The position numbers and the translations under genes were made by a program. The notes under the pieces were generated by a model that had not been told where the DNA came from, made no database searches, and saw only the letters and a program-made list of their open reading frames with translations. This document shows, piece after piece, positions 8,598 to 17,676 of a stretch of DNA of 64,000 bases (position 1 is its first letter; each line of letters begins with the position of its first letter). This DNA is from Deinococcus grandis (GTDB taxonomy: Bacteria; Deinococcota; Deinococci; Deinococcales; Deinococcaceae). Where the stretch lies: the NCBI RefSeq assembly GCF_001485435.1, contig NZ_BCMS01000001.1, positions 815,501 through 879,500 on the forward strand, read 5' to 3'.

Positions 8598-9192
8598 CTT
8601 CGAGAAGGCCCACGAGTTCACTGCGAAGTGGGAAGGGGGGTACGTGAACCACCCGGCGGACAAGGGCGGCCCGACGAACCTGGGCGTGACCCAGGCCGTG
8701 TGGGAAAGCTGGTGCCGGGAGCGCGGCCTGCCCGTGAAGCCCATGAAGACGCTCGTCATGGCGGACGTACTGCCGCTGTACGAGGCGCGGTACTGGCCCG
8801 CCGCGTCCGGCCTGCCCTGGCCGCTGAGTGGCGTGGCGTACGACATCGCCGTGAACCACGGCCCAGGCAACCTGCGGCTGATGCTGGGCAGCGTCCCGGC
8901 GACAGGCACCCCGGCGGAGCGCGCGGCCCGGCTGATCGATGCGCGGGAGCAGTTCTTCCAGAACATCGTCAAGGCGCGGCCCAGCCAGCAGGTCTTCCTG
9001 AAGGGCTGGCTCAGACGGGTGGCGGCCCAGCGTGACTGGCTCGCTGAGCAAGCGGCGCGCCCGCCGGTCCCGCGTGTGTTCCTGCGGGGCACCGGCGGGG
9101 AGAACGTCCTGTGGGATGGGAAACCCACGATCTACAACGGCTCACGCCTGACCCTGTACCCGGACGGTGCGCTGCAGCTGGAACGCGAGTAA
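8587..9192 (+). CDS. Phage endolysin, GH108-type N-acetylmuramidase
   Basis: 201 residues, ATG with GGGAG upstream. The N-terminus carries the family signature KWEGGYVNHPADKGG followed by TNLGVT; the Glu in WEGG is the expected catalytic acid of glycoside hydrolase family 108. A second conserved block is AYDIAVNHGPG. The product would cleave peptidoglycan glycan strands for host lysis, after release through the adjacent holin-like proteins; no signal peptide is visible. The C-terminal 40 residues are not clearly a known cell-wall binding module. Confidence 0.85.
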   Translation: MTIDFEKAHEFTAKWEGGYVNHPADKGGPTNLGVTQAVWESWCRERGLPVKPMKTLVMADVLPLYEARYWPAASGLPWPLSGVAYDIAVNHGPGNLRLMLGSVPATGTPAERAARLIDAREQFFQNIVKARPSQQVFLKGWLRRVAAQRDWLAEQAARPPVPRVFLRGTGGENVLWDGKPTIYNGSRLTLYPDGALQLERE

Positions 9193-9200
9193 GGCCCGCC

Positions 9201-9257
9201 GTGCCCCATGGGGCACTGACAATCCACCCTCTCACCGGCCCCCTGCGATGGGGGCCG
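9201..9257. other. Two palindromic elements between endolysin and next gene
   Basis: GTGCCCCATGGGGCAC (9201-9216) is a perfect 16-bp palindrome. CGGCCCC/GGGGCCG (9236-9242 with 9251-9257) forms a hairpin just before the ribosome site of the next gene. Either could be a protein site or an mRNA structure; no function can be assigned. Confidence 0.4.
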
Positions 9258-9277
9258 TGCCCTTGGAGGCACCCACC

Positions 9278-9592
9278 ATGACGAACCTGAACCCGCAGAC
9301 CATCCTCAACGACCTCAAGAGCCGCATCGGCAATGTCCTGACCGTGGACGGCCTCAAGGCTGCTGCGAAGGCCGCCGCCCGACTGGCGAACCAGGCACTG
9401 CCCGGTGCCACCGGTGCGGAAAAAGCCGCGTTCGCTGAGAAGTGGCTGCTGGCCGCCGTCGAGGAGTACGACAACAAGATCCCTGTCCTCGGCGCGTTCA
9501 TGGACCTGCCGATCATCGATCGACTGGAAGCCGCAGCTGTACGTGCGGCCGTCGCGTGGGGCTACAGCGCGATGGAACTGGACGCCGCGTAA
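9278..9592 (+). CDS. Small phage protein, LLH-holin-like C-terminal pattern
   Basis: 104 residues. ATG 9278 is chosen because TTGGAGG lies at 9264-9270; upstream in-frame codons run through hairpin sequence. Ala-rich helix, then GATGAEKAAFAEKWLLAAV and a final IEAAV-like stretch (RLEAAAVRAAVAWGY). This loosely recalls the LLH-type phage holin family, but the first half lacks an obvious membrane segment. It is the last gene before the phage terminator. Confidence 0.55.
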   Translation: MTNLNPQTILNDLKSRIGNVLTVDGLKAAAKAAARLANQALPGATGAEKAAFAEKWLLAAVEEYDNKIPVLGAFMDLPIIDRLEAAAVRAAVAWGYSAMELDAA

Positions 9593-9619
9593 CTCCTCGG
9601 ACAACTCAGGCGATTGACA

Positions 9620-9658
9620 CGCCCCCACCCTGGCCTGCGCTGGGATGGGGGCGTTTTT
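9620..9658 (+). terminator. Rho-independent terminator at the prophage right end
   Basis: CGCCCCCACCC pairs with GGGATGGGGGCG (one bulged A) and is followed by TTTTT. It closes the lysis region. Confidence 0.85.
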
Positions 9659-9660
9659 CG

Positions 9661-9685
9661 TTATCCACAGGCGGGCTGTGGATAA
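9661..9685. promoter_or_regulatory. Inverted pair of consensus DnaA boxes
   Basis: TTATCCACA (9661-9669) and TGTGGATAA (9677-9685) are perfect matches to the DnaA box (TTATNCACA), facing each other with a 7-bp spacer. They lie directly between the phage terminator and the comF-like remnant. They could be a DnaA binding site or an arm/core site of the prophage recombination machinery. Confidence 0.6.
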
Positions 9686-9689
9686 CTCC

Positions 9690-9800
9690 ATGTGCATGAG
9701 TGCGCCTCCACTCACCACCGGGCACACCGCGCAGGCCTGCCAGGACGCCCTGATGCAGGCGGGCGCGCCACAGGTGTACGTGGCGGTCGTCGCCCGCTGA
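9690..9800 (+). pseudogene. comF: 3' remnant of a comF-type phosphoribosyltransferase gene
   Basis: A 36-codon frame from ATG 9690 to TGA 9798. From LTTGHTAQACQDAL to VYVAVVAR it follows the C-terminal pattern of ComF/GntX proteins (DDVxTTGxT, Leu, AGA, V, AR), where the TTG-T segment is the phosphoribosyl-binding loop. ComF helps DNA uptake during natural transformation. The first six codons do not fit the family and would be phage-derived. My reading is that the prophage integrated into comF, leaving this stump at its right end. The matching 5' part would lie left of the window. Family match is by eye. Confidence 0.55.
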
Positions 9801-9866
9801 AACAGGCTGCGGGAGGGCGGCGGGCGCCTCCCGTCCACCCCCTCCCGCCCGGGCCTGCGTCAGCTC

Positions 9867-9994
9867 ATACGGATTCCGTCTGTTTCGCTGACAACCTGGA
9901 ACGTCACGGGGTTATCAGCTCCACGTCTGGAACCCGTTTTTCTCCCACTCGCGTCCGCTCGGATGGAACGGCTTTGCAAGCCATTCGATCCGAG
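9867..9994 (+). repeat. Interspersed repeat, copy A
   Basis: Begins ATACGGATTCCGTCTG, continues through a CCACGTCTGGAACCCG segment and CTCGCGTCCGCTCGG, and ends in a hairpin with arms CTCGGAT/ATCCGAG (9958-9964, 9988-9994). It ends 1 base before the stop codon of the DUF1684 gene read from the other strand, so the hairpin may also terminate that gene. The spacer from 9801 to 9866 holds only a GC-rich inverted repeat. Confidence 0.85.
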
Positions 9995-9995
9995 T

Positions 9996-10541
9996 TCAGC
10001 TCAGGCGTTCGCCGGCCGTCACCGCGTCCGGTAGCCAGTTCTCGCGGGGCGGGAGCGGGCAGGTCCAGCCTTCTCCGTACGCGCAGTACGGGTGGTACGC
10101 CAGATTGAAATCGACCCGCACCAGCGCGCCGTCCCCGCCCAGTTGCCGGTCCAGGGGCGCGTCCAGGTAACGGCCCGCGCCGTACGTGGTGTCGCCACTG
10201 GTGGCGTCACGGAACGGAATGAACACCCGCTCCGGGCGCTCCTCACCCAGCGGGGCGAACACCAGCAGCGTCCGCTCGCCGTCCGGGAGGGGCAGCTGCA
10301 CCTGCCCGACGCGGGCCATGGTGCGCGTCTCGCCCGTGTTCGTCTCCAGCGTCCACTCCGCGCCCGCGTCATCCTGCGGCAGCGGCTCGAGCAGCACCGT
10401 GAACGCCCACGCCTCGTCCGGCGGGTAGTACGACAGGCCCGCGAACGCCGCCGGGTTCACCGGACCGCGCCCCGCCGCGAAGTGCTCGTCCTTGCGGCGG
10501 CGGAAGTCCAGCACCGCCGCCTCGTACGCCGAGGCGGTCAC
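9996..10541 (-). CDS. DUF1684 family protein
   Basis: 181 residues, GTG start 1 base after the stop of the upstream S4 gene, so the two form an operon. The typical DUF1684 pattern is present: early helical stretch with FRRRKDEHF, YYPPDEAW, then the C-terminal block FRDATSGDTTYGAGRYLD and DFNLAYHPYCAY. No signal peptide. The biochemical function of the family is not established to my knowledge; these are widespread cytoplasmic proteins of actinobacteria and deinococci. Confidence 0.85.
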   Translation of the reverse strand: MTASAYEAAVLDFRRRKDEHFAAGRGPVNPAAFAGLSYYPPDEAWAFTVLLEPLPQDDAGAEWTLETNTGETRTMARVGQVQLPLPDGERTLLVFAPLGEERPERVFIPFRDATSGDTTYGAGRYLDAPLDRQLGGDGALVRVDFNLAYHPYCAYGEGWTCPLPPRENWLPDAVTAGERLS

Positions 10542-10542
10542 G

Positions 10543-10758
10543 TTAGAAATCCACCCGCACGCGCTCCCCGGCGTACTCCACGATGTCCCCCCGGCGCAGT
10601 TTCTTGCGGCGGCGAGTCTCGATCTCCCCGTTCAGGCGCACCTCGCCGCCCTGCACGCGGAACTTCGCCTCGCCGCCCGTCTCCACCATGCCGCGCATCT
10701 TCAGGAAGTCCTGAAGGTCGATCGTGTCCTGCTCGGGGTACCCTCGTTCGCCAGTCAT
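10543..10758 (-). CDS. S4-domain RNA-binding protein (YbcJ/YaaA-like)
   Basis: 71 residues, nearly all one S4 domain: DLQDFLKMRGMVETGGEAK, VRLNGEIETRRRKKLRRGDIV. The basic RRRKKLRRGD stretch is the RNA-contacting part. ATG 10758 is preceded by TACGCT 7 bases upstream, which fits a leaderless mRNA and sets this start in place of one 30 bases upstream. Likely a ribosome or rRNA-associated protein, as for other stand-alone S4 proteins. Confidence 0.85.
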   Translation of the reverse strand: MTGERGYPEQDTIDLQDFLKMRGMVETGGEAKFRVQGGEVRLNGEIETRRRKKLRRGDIVEYAGERVRVDF

Positions 10759-10827
10759 GCCGCGCAGCGTAGCAGCGCCCGCCCCCACCTGTCTGTGGGG
10801 CGGGGTGTGGGCTGTGGGCTCACTCTG

Positions 10828-10974
10828 GCGGATTCCGTCTGTTCCGCTGACGACCCGGAAGGGCGCCGGGTCGTCAACTCCACGTCCGGAACCCGCAGGG
10901 CTCCCACTCGCGCTGCTGCGCAGCTCTCCGAGTCCGCTCGGACTGGACTGGTTGTACCAACCAGCCCAGCGGAG
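10828..10974 (+). repeat. Interspersed repeat, copy B
   Basis: GGATTCCGTCTGTTCCGCTG, a pairing of ACGACCCGG with CCGGGTCGT, then CCACGTCCGGAACCCG and GAGTCCGCTCGG, ending in a hairpin centred on GGTTG-TAC-CAACC (10950-10962) that abuts the dockerin-like gene's stop codon. Two 7-bp units, GTGTGGG CTGTGGG, lie just before it (10805-10818), related to the heptamer arrays elsewhere in the window. Confidence 0.85.
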
Positions 10975-11496
10975 TCACAGCTTGTACTGCGCGCTGAACA
11001 GTTTCAGGTCGGCGTCGTCCACCTTGCCGTTGCCGTCCAGGTCGCCGATGCTGGTTGACTTGCCGTAGTTGTTCATGAGCAGCGCGAGGTCGGTCAGGTC
11101 GATCTTCCCGTCGCCGTTCAGGTCCGCGCCGCTGAGGCGGGCGCGGGCACTGGCGGTTGTCCAGTCGGTCAGTTTCCACTCGCGGGTCAGCTCCGCGCGG
11201 ACGGCGTCCTGGAGGTTCAGCGGGCCGCGCGGGTTGAACTCGATGCGGCGCTCGGTGCCCACGCCGAAGCTGCGGGCCGCGACGTCCGGGCTGAATGGGG
11301 CGGCGCCGCCCAGCGTCAGGATGGGGCCGCCACTGGTGTCCAGCGTGACCGGGAAGTCCGGGGTGGACAGGGCCGCCAGCGCGGCCTGCACGGCTTTCGT
11401 CAGCTCCTCGCCCTGCGGGCGGAGTTTGACGGTCACGGCACCAGCGGTCCCCGCGAGGGTCAGCAGGGCAGGCAGCAGGAGGGTCCGGGCGCGCAT
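10975..11496 (-). CDS. Secreted protein with C-terminal dockerin-like domain
   Basis: 173 residues with a signal peptide (MRARTLLLPALLTLAGTAGA). The last 55 residues hold two calcium-loop repeats, DLNGDGKIDLTDLALLM and DLDGNGKVDDADLKLF, which is the dockerin type I pattern (paired F-hand loops). The middle has no recognised domain. ATG 11496 overlaps the upstream stop (ATGA), making it the third gene of a coupled operon with a lipoprotein at its head. Dockerins bind cohesin domains, so a partner on the cell surface is expected. Confidence 0.8.
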   Translation of the reverse strand: MRARTLLLPALLTLAGTAGAVTVKLRPQGEELTKAVQAALAALSTPDFPVTLDTSGGPILTLGGAAPFSPDVAARSFGVGTERRIEFNPRGPLNLQDAVRAELTREWKLTDWTTASARARLSGADLNGDGKIDLTDLALLMNNYGKSTSIGDLDGNGKVDDADLKLFSAQYKL

Positions 11497-11951
11497 CACT
11501 TGCCTCCCCGGGCGCCCAGCAGCGCCTCACGCAGTTTCGTGGGGTCCGTGATGTCGCCCGCCGCGACCTTCCCGGCCGTCACGGGGTACAGCCCCTGATT
11601 GAAGCCCACGACCGGGCTGTCCAGTCGCGTGGCGTACAGCAGCGCGACGACCTCCAGCCCGGCGCGCAGGTCGGGCAGGCCGTCCACGCCCTTCAGGACG
11701 AACAGGGCGGGCCTGCCGTCCTGCTGCGGCAGCTTCGCGGCGTCCCCGGCGATGGTCTCGGTGACGGTCAGCGGGTACGCGAGGTACGTGACCTCCCCGT
11801 CCTTCACCTCGGCAGGGGTGCCCAGCGTGGCGCGGACGATCACCTCGGCCCGCTGCGCCTGCTGCGCCAGAGTCAGCGTCGGCGCGGTGGTCGCCAGGGC
11901 CGGGGAGAGCACGGTCAGGGCCGCGCCCAGCAGCAGCGTGCGCGCGTTCAC
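11496..11951 (-). CDS. Secreted protein of unknown function
   Basis: 151 residues, GTG start overlapping the previous stop (GTGA). Signal peptide to about residue 20 (cleavage near ALATTA). The body is a small beta-rich domain with VIVRATLGTPAEV and TYLAYPLTVTETIAGD, and a C-terminal helix. No Cys and no catalytic motif. Second gene of the three-gene secreted operon, probably exported and assembled with the flanking lipoprotein and dockerin-like protein. Confidence 0.75.
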   Translation of the reverse strand: MNARTLLLGAALTVLSPALATTAPTLTLAQQAQRAEVIVRATLGTPAEVKDGEVTYLAYPLTVTETIAGDAAKLPQQDGRPALFVLKGVDGLPDLRAGLEVVALLYATRLDSPVVGFNQGLYPVTAGKVAAGDITDPTKLREALLGARGGK

Positions 11952-12955
11952 TTGCCACCCCCGGTGCCGCCCGAGGGCGGAGGAGTGGGAGTCGGCTCGG
12001 TCTTCGGCGGGGCCGTCTTCGGCGCCTCGCCCGGCGGGGTGGTGTCCGTCCCGGTCTTCGGCGCGTCGGTCGGGGTGGAAGTGCCGGGCTTCACGTCACC
12101 CGGTTTCGCCTCCGGGGCTTTCTCCTGCGCCGCCTTCTCCTGCGCTGCTTTCTCCTGGGCGGCTTTCTGCTCGGCGGCCTTCTGTTCGTCGAGTGTCTTC
12201 TGCTCGGCGGCCGTCAGTTTCTGCGCGAGGACCTTGCCGTCCCCGCCGCGCGCCTCGTAGCCCAGGTCGGGGCTGCTCAGGGTGACGGGCGCGCCCGGCT
12301 TCACGCTGATCAGCGCCACGCGCGCGCCGCTGCGCGGCACCGCCTTGAAGCCCAGGTCCACCGTCAGGCGCGGGCCGTCCTGCCGCCAGAACACCAGCGC
12401 GCCGCCCTCGGGCTGCACGCGCGTGACTGTCACGTTCGCCGGGAGCGTCCACGTGACACGCGCGGCCCGCACGCTGCGCGGCGCGGCGATCAGCAGCGGC
12501 ACCCGCGTCTCGCCGCGGATCTCACCAGTCGGCAGGGTCAGGCTGAGGCTCAGCGGCGGGAGTTCCTGCACGTTCAGGGTGTACGACTTCTGCTTGCTGC
12601 TCAGCGTGGAGTCCGTGACCTCCAGCGTGAAGGTGTACGTCCCGGTCTTCGTGGGCGTGCCGCTCAGGGTCGTGCCGTTCCCGGTCAGGTTCAGGCCCGG
12701 TGGGAGGGTGCCCTCGATCCGGCGCACGGTGTACGGCCCGGCGCCGCCCGCGACCTCGATGGGCGCCGAATACGGTTCCTGCAGGTACACCGGGGGCAGG
12801 CCGCTGGCGCGGTCGTTGAAGTACAGCGCGTCGCGCGCACTGGTGCTGGACGTGCCGGTCAGGTCCTGCCCGCACGCGACCAGCCCGAAGGCGGGCAGCG
12901 CGCAGGCCAGCAGGACGCCCAGCCCCTGCCGGGCAGCGAAACGCGAATGTGCCAT
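11948..12955 (-). CDS. Surface lipoprotein with Ig-like domain and Pro/Thr tail
   Basis: 335 residues. ATG 12955 follows TACACT by 7 bases (leaderless arrangement). The lipobox LVAC (Cys about 27) marks a lipoprotein. Residues about 50-125 form a putative Ig fold of the He_PIG type (GTLPPGLNL, LSGTPTKTGTYTF). A second beta domain (about 135-235) resembles, loosely, carbohydrate-binding or cohesin-type domains. The C-terminus has AAEQKAAQEKA repeats followed by a Pro/Thr/Gly-rich tail. It heads the operon containing a dockerin-like protein, so the second beta domain is a candidate partner; that is inference. Confidence 0.75.
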   Translation of the reverse strand: MAHSRFAARQGLGVLLACALPAFGLVACGQDLTGTSSTSARDALYFNDRASGLPPVYLQEPYSAPIEVAGGAGPYTVRRIEGTLPPGLNLTGNGTTLSGTPTKTGTYTFTLEVTDSTLSSKQKSYTLNVQELPPLSLSLTLPTGEIRGETRVPLLIAAPRSVRAARVTWTLPANVTVTRVQPEGGALVFWRQDGPRLTVDLGFKAVPRSGARVALISVKPGAPVTLSSPDLGYEARGGDGKVLAQKLTAAEQKTLDEQKAAEQKAAQEKAAQEKAAQEKAPEAKPGDVKPGTSTPTDAPKTGTDTTPPGEAPKTAPPKTEPTPTPPPSGGTGGGK

Positions 12956-13069
12956 GCCCCGCAGTGTAGCCGCGCCGGGCCGCGCGGCGGTGAACGGACC
13001 GTGATACCGCCGGGCGCGCCGCCGCCCGAATCGTGCCCGACTTCCCGCACGGCCCGGCGGGAGCGGGTT

Positions 13070-13075
13070 TAGACT
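13070..13075 (+). promoter_or_regulatory. -10 box TAGACT for the M16C peptidase gene
   Basis: TAGACT ends 9 bases before ATG 13085; no ribosome site lies between. Read as a leaderless promoter. It lies back to back with the promoter of the lipoprotein operon (TACACT on the other strand). Confidence 0.55.
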
Positions 13076-13084
13076 GCCGGGCAT

Positions 13085-16006
<2,922 letters not shown>

Positions 16007-16008
16007 GG

Positions 16009-16043
16009 GCAGTAGGTAGTGGGGAGTAGGCAGTAGGAAGTAG
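16009..16043 (+). repeat. Array of five degenerate heptamers after the M16C stop codon
   Basis: Consecutive 7-bp units GCAGTAG, GTAGTGG, GGAGTAG, GCAGTAG, GAAGTAG start two bases after the TGA at 16004-16006. Similar arrays occur at the stop codons of trpE and trpD. Confidence 0.8.
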
Positions 16044-16050
16044 GAACAGC

Positions 16051-16083
16051 AGGGGCCACCTCCGGGATGTGGAGGTGGCCCCT
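16051..16083. other. Perfect 13-bp stem-loop
   Basis: AGGGGCCACCTCC (16051-16063) pairs with GGAGGTGGCCCCT (16071-16083) across a 7-base loop. Follows the heptamer array. It may end the M16C transcript although no T run follows. Confidence 0.55.
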
Positions 16084-16120
16084 GCCACGTCGTTCAGCCC
16101 TGAAGGCGGGTCACAGCAGA

Positions 16121-16175
16121 GTTCAGTGGTCTTGAGGGCCTTGCTCAAGACCACTGAACCGAGCGGAGCGAGCAC
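16121..16175 (-). repeat. Interspersed repeat, partial copy E (box plus 16-bp hairpin)
   Basis: GTTCAGTGGTCTTGAG (16121-16136) pairs perfectly with 16144-16159; next to it is CGAGCGGAGCGAGCAC, the inverted form of the conserved CTCGCTCCGCTCGG box of the full repeats. The stem sequence differs completely from those of the other copies. Confidence 0.7.
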
Positions 16176-16202
16176 CTGACCACACCAGCGGTTGGAAGTG
16201 GA

Positions 16203-16231
16203 ATTGAAGGGTGTGGTGTTGGCCCTTCAAT
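16203..16231 (-). terminator. Stem-loop at the 3' end of the S41 peptidase gene
   Basis: ATTGAAGGG pairs with CCCTTCAAT; the gene's TGA stop lies inside the arm. Probably terminates the peptidase message. Confidence 0.5.
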
Positions 16232-17567
16232 GGAACTGGAAACCGCTGAGGGCGGCCTGCAGCACGTTGTCCATGCCGCCTGCCAGGAACGATTCCGGCG
16301 CGGCGGGCACGCGCACGTCCACCACGCTGCCGTGCCCTTCGATCAGTTCGCCGGACGGCCGGAACGACGCCATGGACGCCACCCGGAACTGCAGGCCACT
16401 GGGCAGCGCGTGGACGCGCGGGGAACCGCTGCCGCCCCCGCTCGTCTCGCCGAGCAGCGTGACGCCCGGCAGCCCCTGCACGCCACTCAGGAAGATGTCG
16501 GTGGCGCTGAAGCACTGGCCGTCGGTCAGGACGACCACCGGGCAGGTCACGCGCGGCTCGTCCGGCGCCGCCGGGTGAACCACCTGCGCGTACCACCCGC
16601 TGAACGACTCTGCCGGAGGCGTCCAGGTCGGCCTGAATGTGCTCATGGTCTCCGCGACTGCGGCCCGCTCCGCGTCCGTCCAGTGCGGGCCGTCCACCGG
16701 GTGCAGGTGACGGCCCGCGAGCCGCTCGGCACCCTCGGCGTCCAGCTGGCGGCTCGCGGCGACATTCACGACCCGCGGCCCGGCCTCGCGGGGCAGCAGC
16801 GCCCGCAGCAGCGGCAGGAACACGTCCCGCATGCCACCGGGGTTCCCGCGCACGTCCACGATCAACCCCCGCGCCGACCCGAATTCCGGCAGCCACCGCG
16901 CGATCTCCGGCGCGGCGCGGGGCGTCATGGCCGGCAGGCGCAGGTACCCCACGTCACCGATCCAGCGGGACTGCGGCGCGGGCCACACGCCGTACTCCGG
17001 CCGCTCCGGCACCACTGGAACCTGCACCTCCCGACTGCCCGTCCCGTCCGAGAGCGTCAGGGTCGCCGTGTCCGTCTCGGGCCGTCCCAGGCGCCGCCGC
17101 GACTGCTGGATCAGGTGCAGGCCACTCACGGTCCGCTCACGCCGCCACGACGCGCCGCTCCCCGCGACCAGCGTCCCCACCTGGGCCAGCCACGCCTCCA
17201 CCCCCAGGCCATCGATGGCCGTCAGGAACGGGAAGTCCGGCAGCAGGAACCCGGACCGGTCAGGCCGGACGGCCACCACCCGGTCGCCGGACACGTGCAT
17301 CAGCGCGGGAATCGCGCCGGGCAGCGGCCGGAACTCCCGCACGCGGGCGTGCCCGTCCACGCTGCGGGACAGCACGCCCTGCAGCGCCTGCGCCCACTCG
17401 CCCCGGTCCTGCCGCTCGGGCGCCCCCCGCAGCGCGTCCGCGAGCAGCCCCGGCAGTTCCTGCCCGAACCCGCTGGCGTGCAGGTAAGCGTAGTGATCCT
17501 CCAGCAGCGTCTGGAACGCCTGCTCGTCCCGTTCCGCTGCGGCCCGGTCTATCCAGTCTGCAGTCAT
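16227..17567 (-). CDS. S41-family (tail-specific type) serine peptidase
   Basis: 446 residues. ATG 17567 follows TATCCT by 8 bases. The C-terminal 250 residues contain the S41 core: GDVGYLRLPAM, GLIVDVRGNPGG, then VVLTDGQCFSATDIF with the expected catalytic Ser in FSATD, and GETSGGGSGSP. The N-terminal 200 residues are not a recognisable PDZ domain and there is no signal peptide, so it may be a cytosolic peptidase of the interphotoreceptor-retinoid-binding/Tricorn-like branch rather than a secreted Ctp. The substrate is unknown. Confidence 0.8.
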   Translation of the reverse strand: MTADWIDRAAAERDEQAFQTLLEDHYAYLHASGFGQELPGLLADALRGAPERQDRGEWAQALQGVLSRSVDGHARVREFRPLPGAIPALMHVSGDRVVAVRPDRSGFLLPDFPFLTAIDGLGVEAWLAQVGTLVAGSGASWRRERTVSGLHLIQQSRRRLGRPETDTATLTLSDGTGSREVQVPVVPERPEYGVWPAPQSRWIGDVGYLRLPAMTPRAAPEIARWLPEFGSARGLIVDVRGNPGGMRDVFLPLLRALLPREAGPRVVNVAASRQLDAEGAERLAGRHLHPVDGPHWTDAERAAVAETMSTFRPTWTPPAESFSGWYAQVVHPAAPDEPRVTCPVVVLTDGQCFSATDIFLSGVQGLPGVTLLGETSGGGSGSPRVHALPSGLQFRVASMASFRPSGELIEGHGSVVDVRVPAAPESFLAGGMDNVLQAALSGFQFH

Positions 17568-17635
17568 TGACCGGCAGGATAGAGGCAGGGGCGCGCCCTT
17601 AAGCCATTTGACCTGCCCCACGCAACACACAGCAG

Positions 17636-17666
17636 AGGCCCCCTCCAGTGATCGGAGGGGGCCTCA
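17636..17666. terminator. Stem-loop downstream of fabF
   Basis: GAGGCCCCCTCC and GGAGGGGGCCTC form a perfect 12-bp stem with a 7-base loop, 10 bases past the fabF stop. It lacks a T run but its position suits the end of the fab message. Confidence 0.55.
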
Positions 17667-17676
17667 TCGTTGAACG

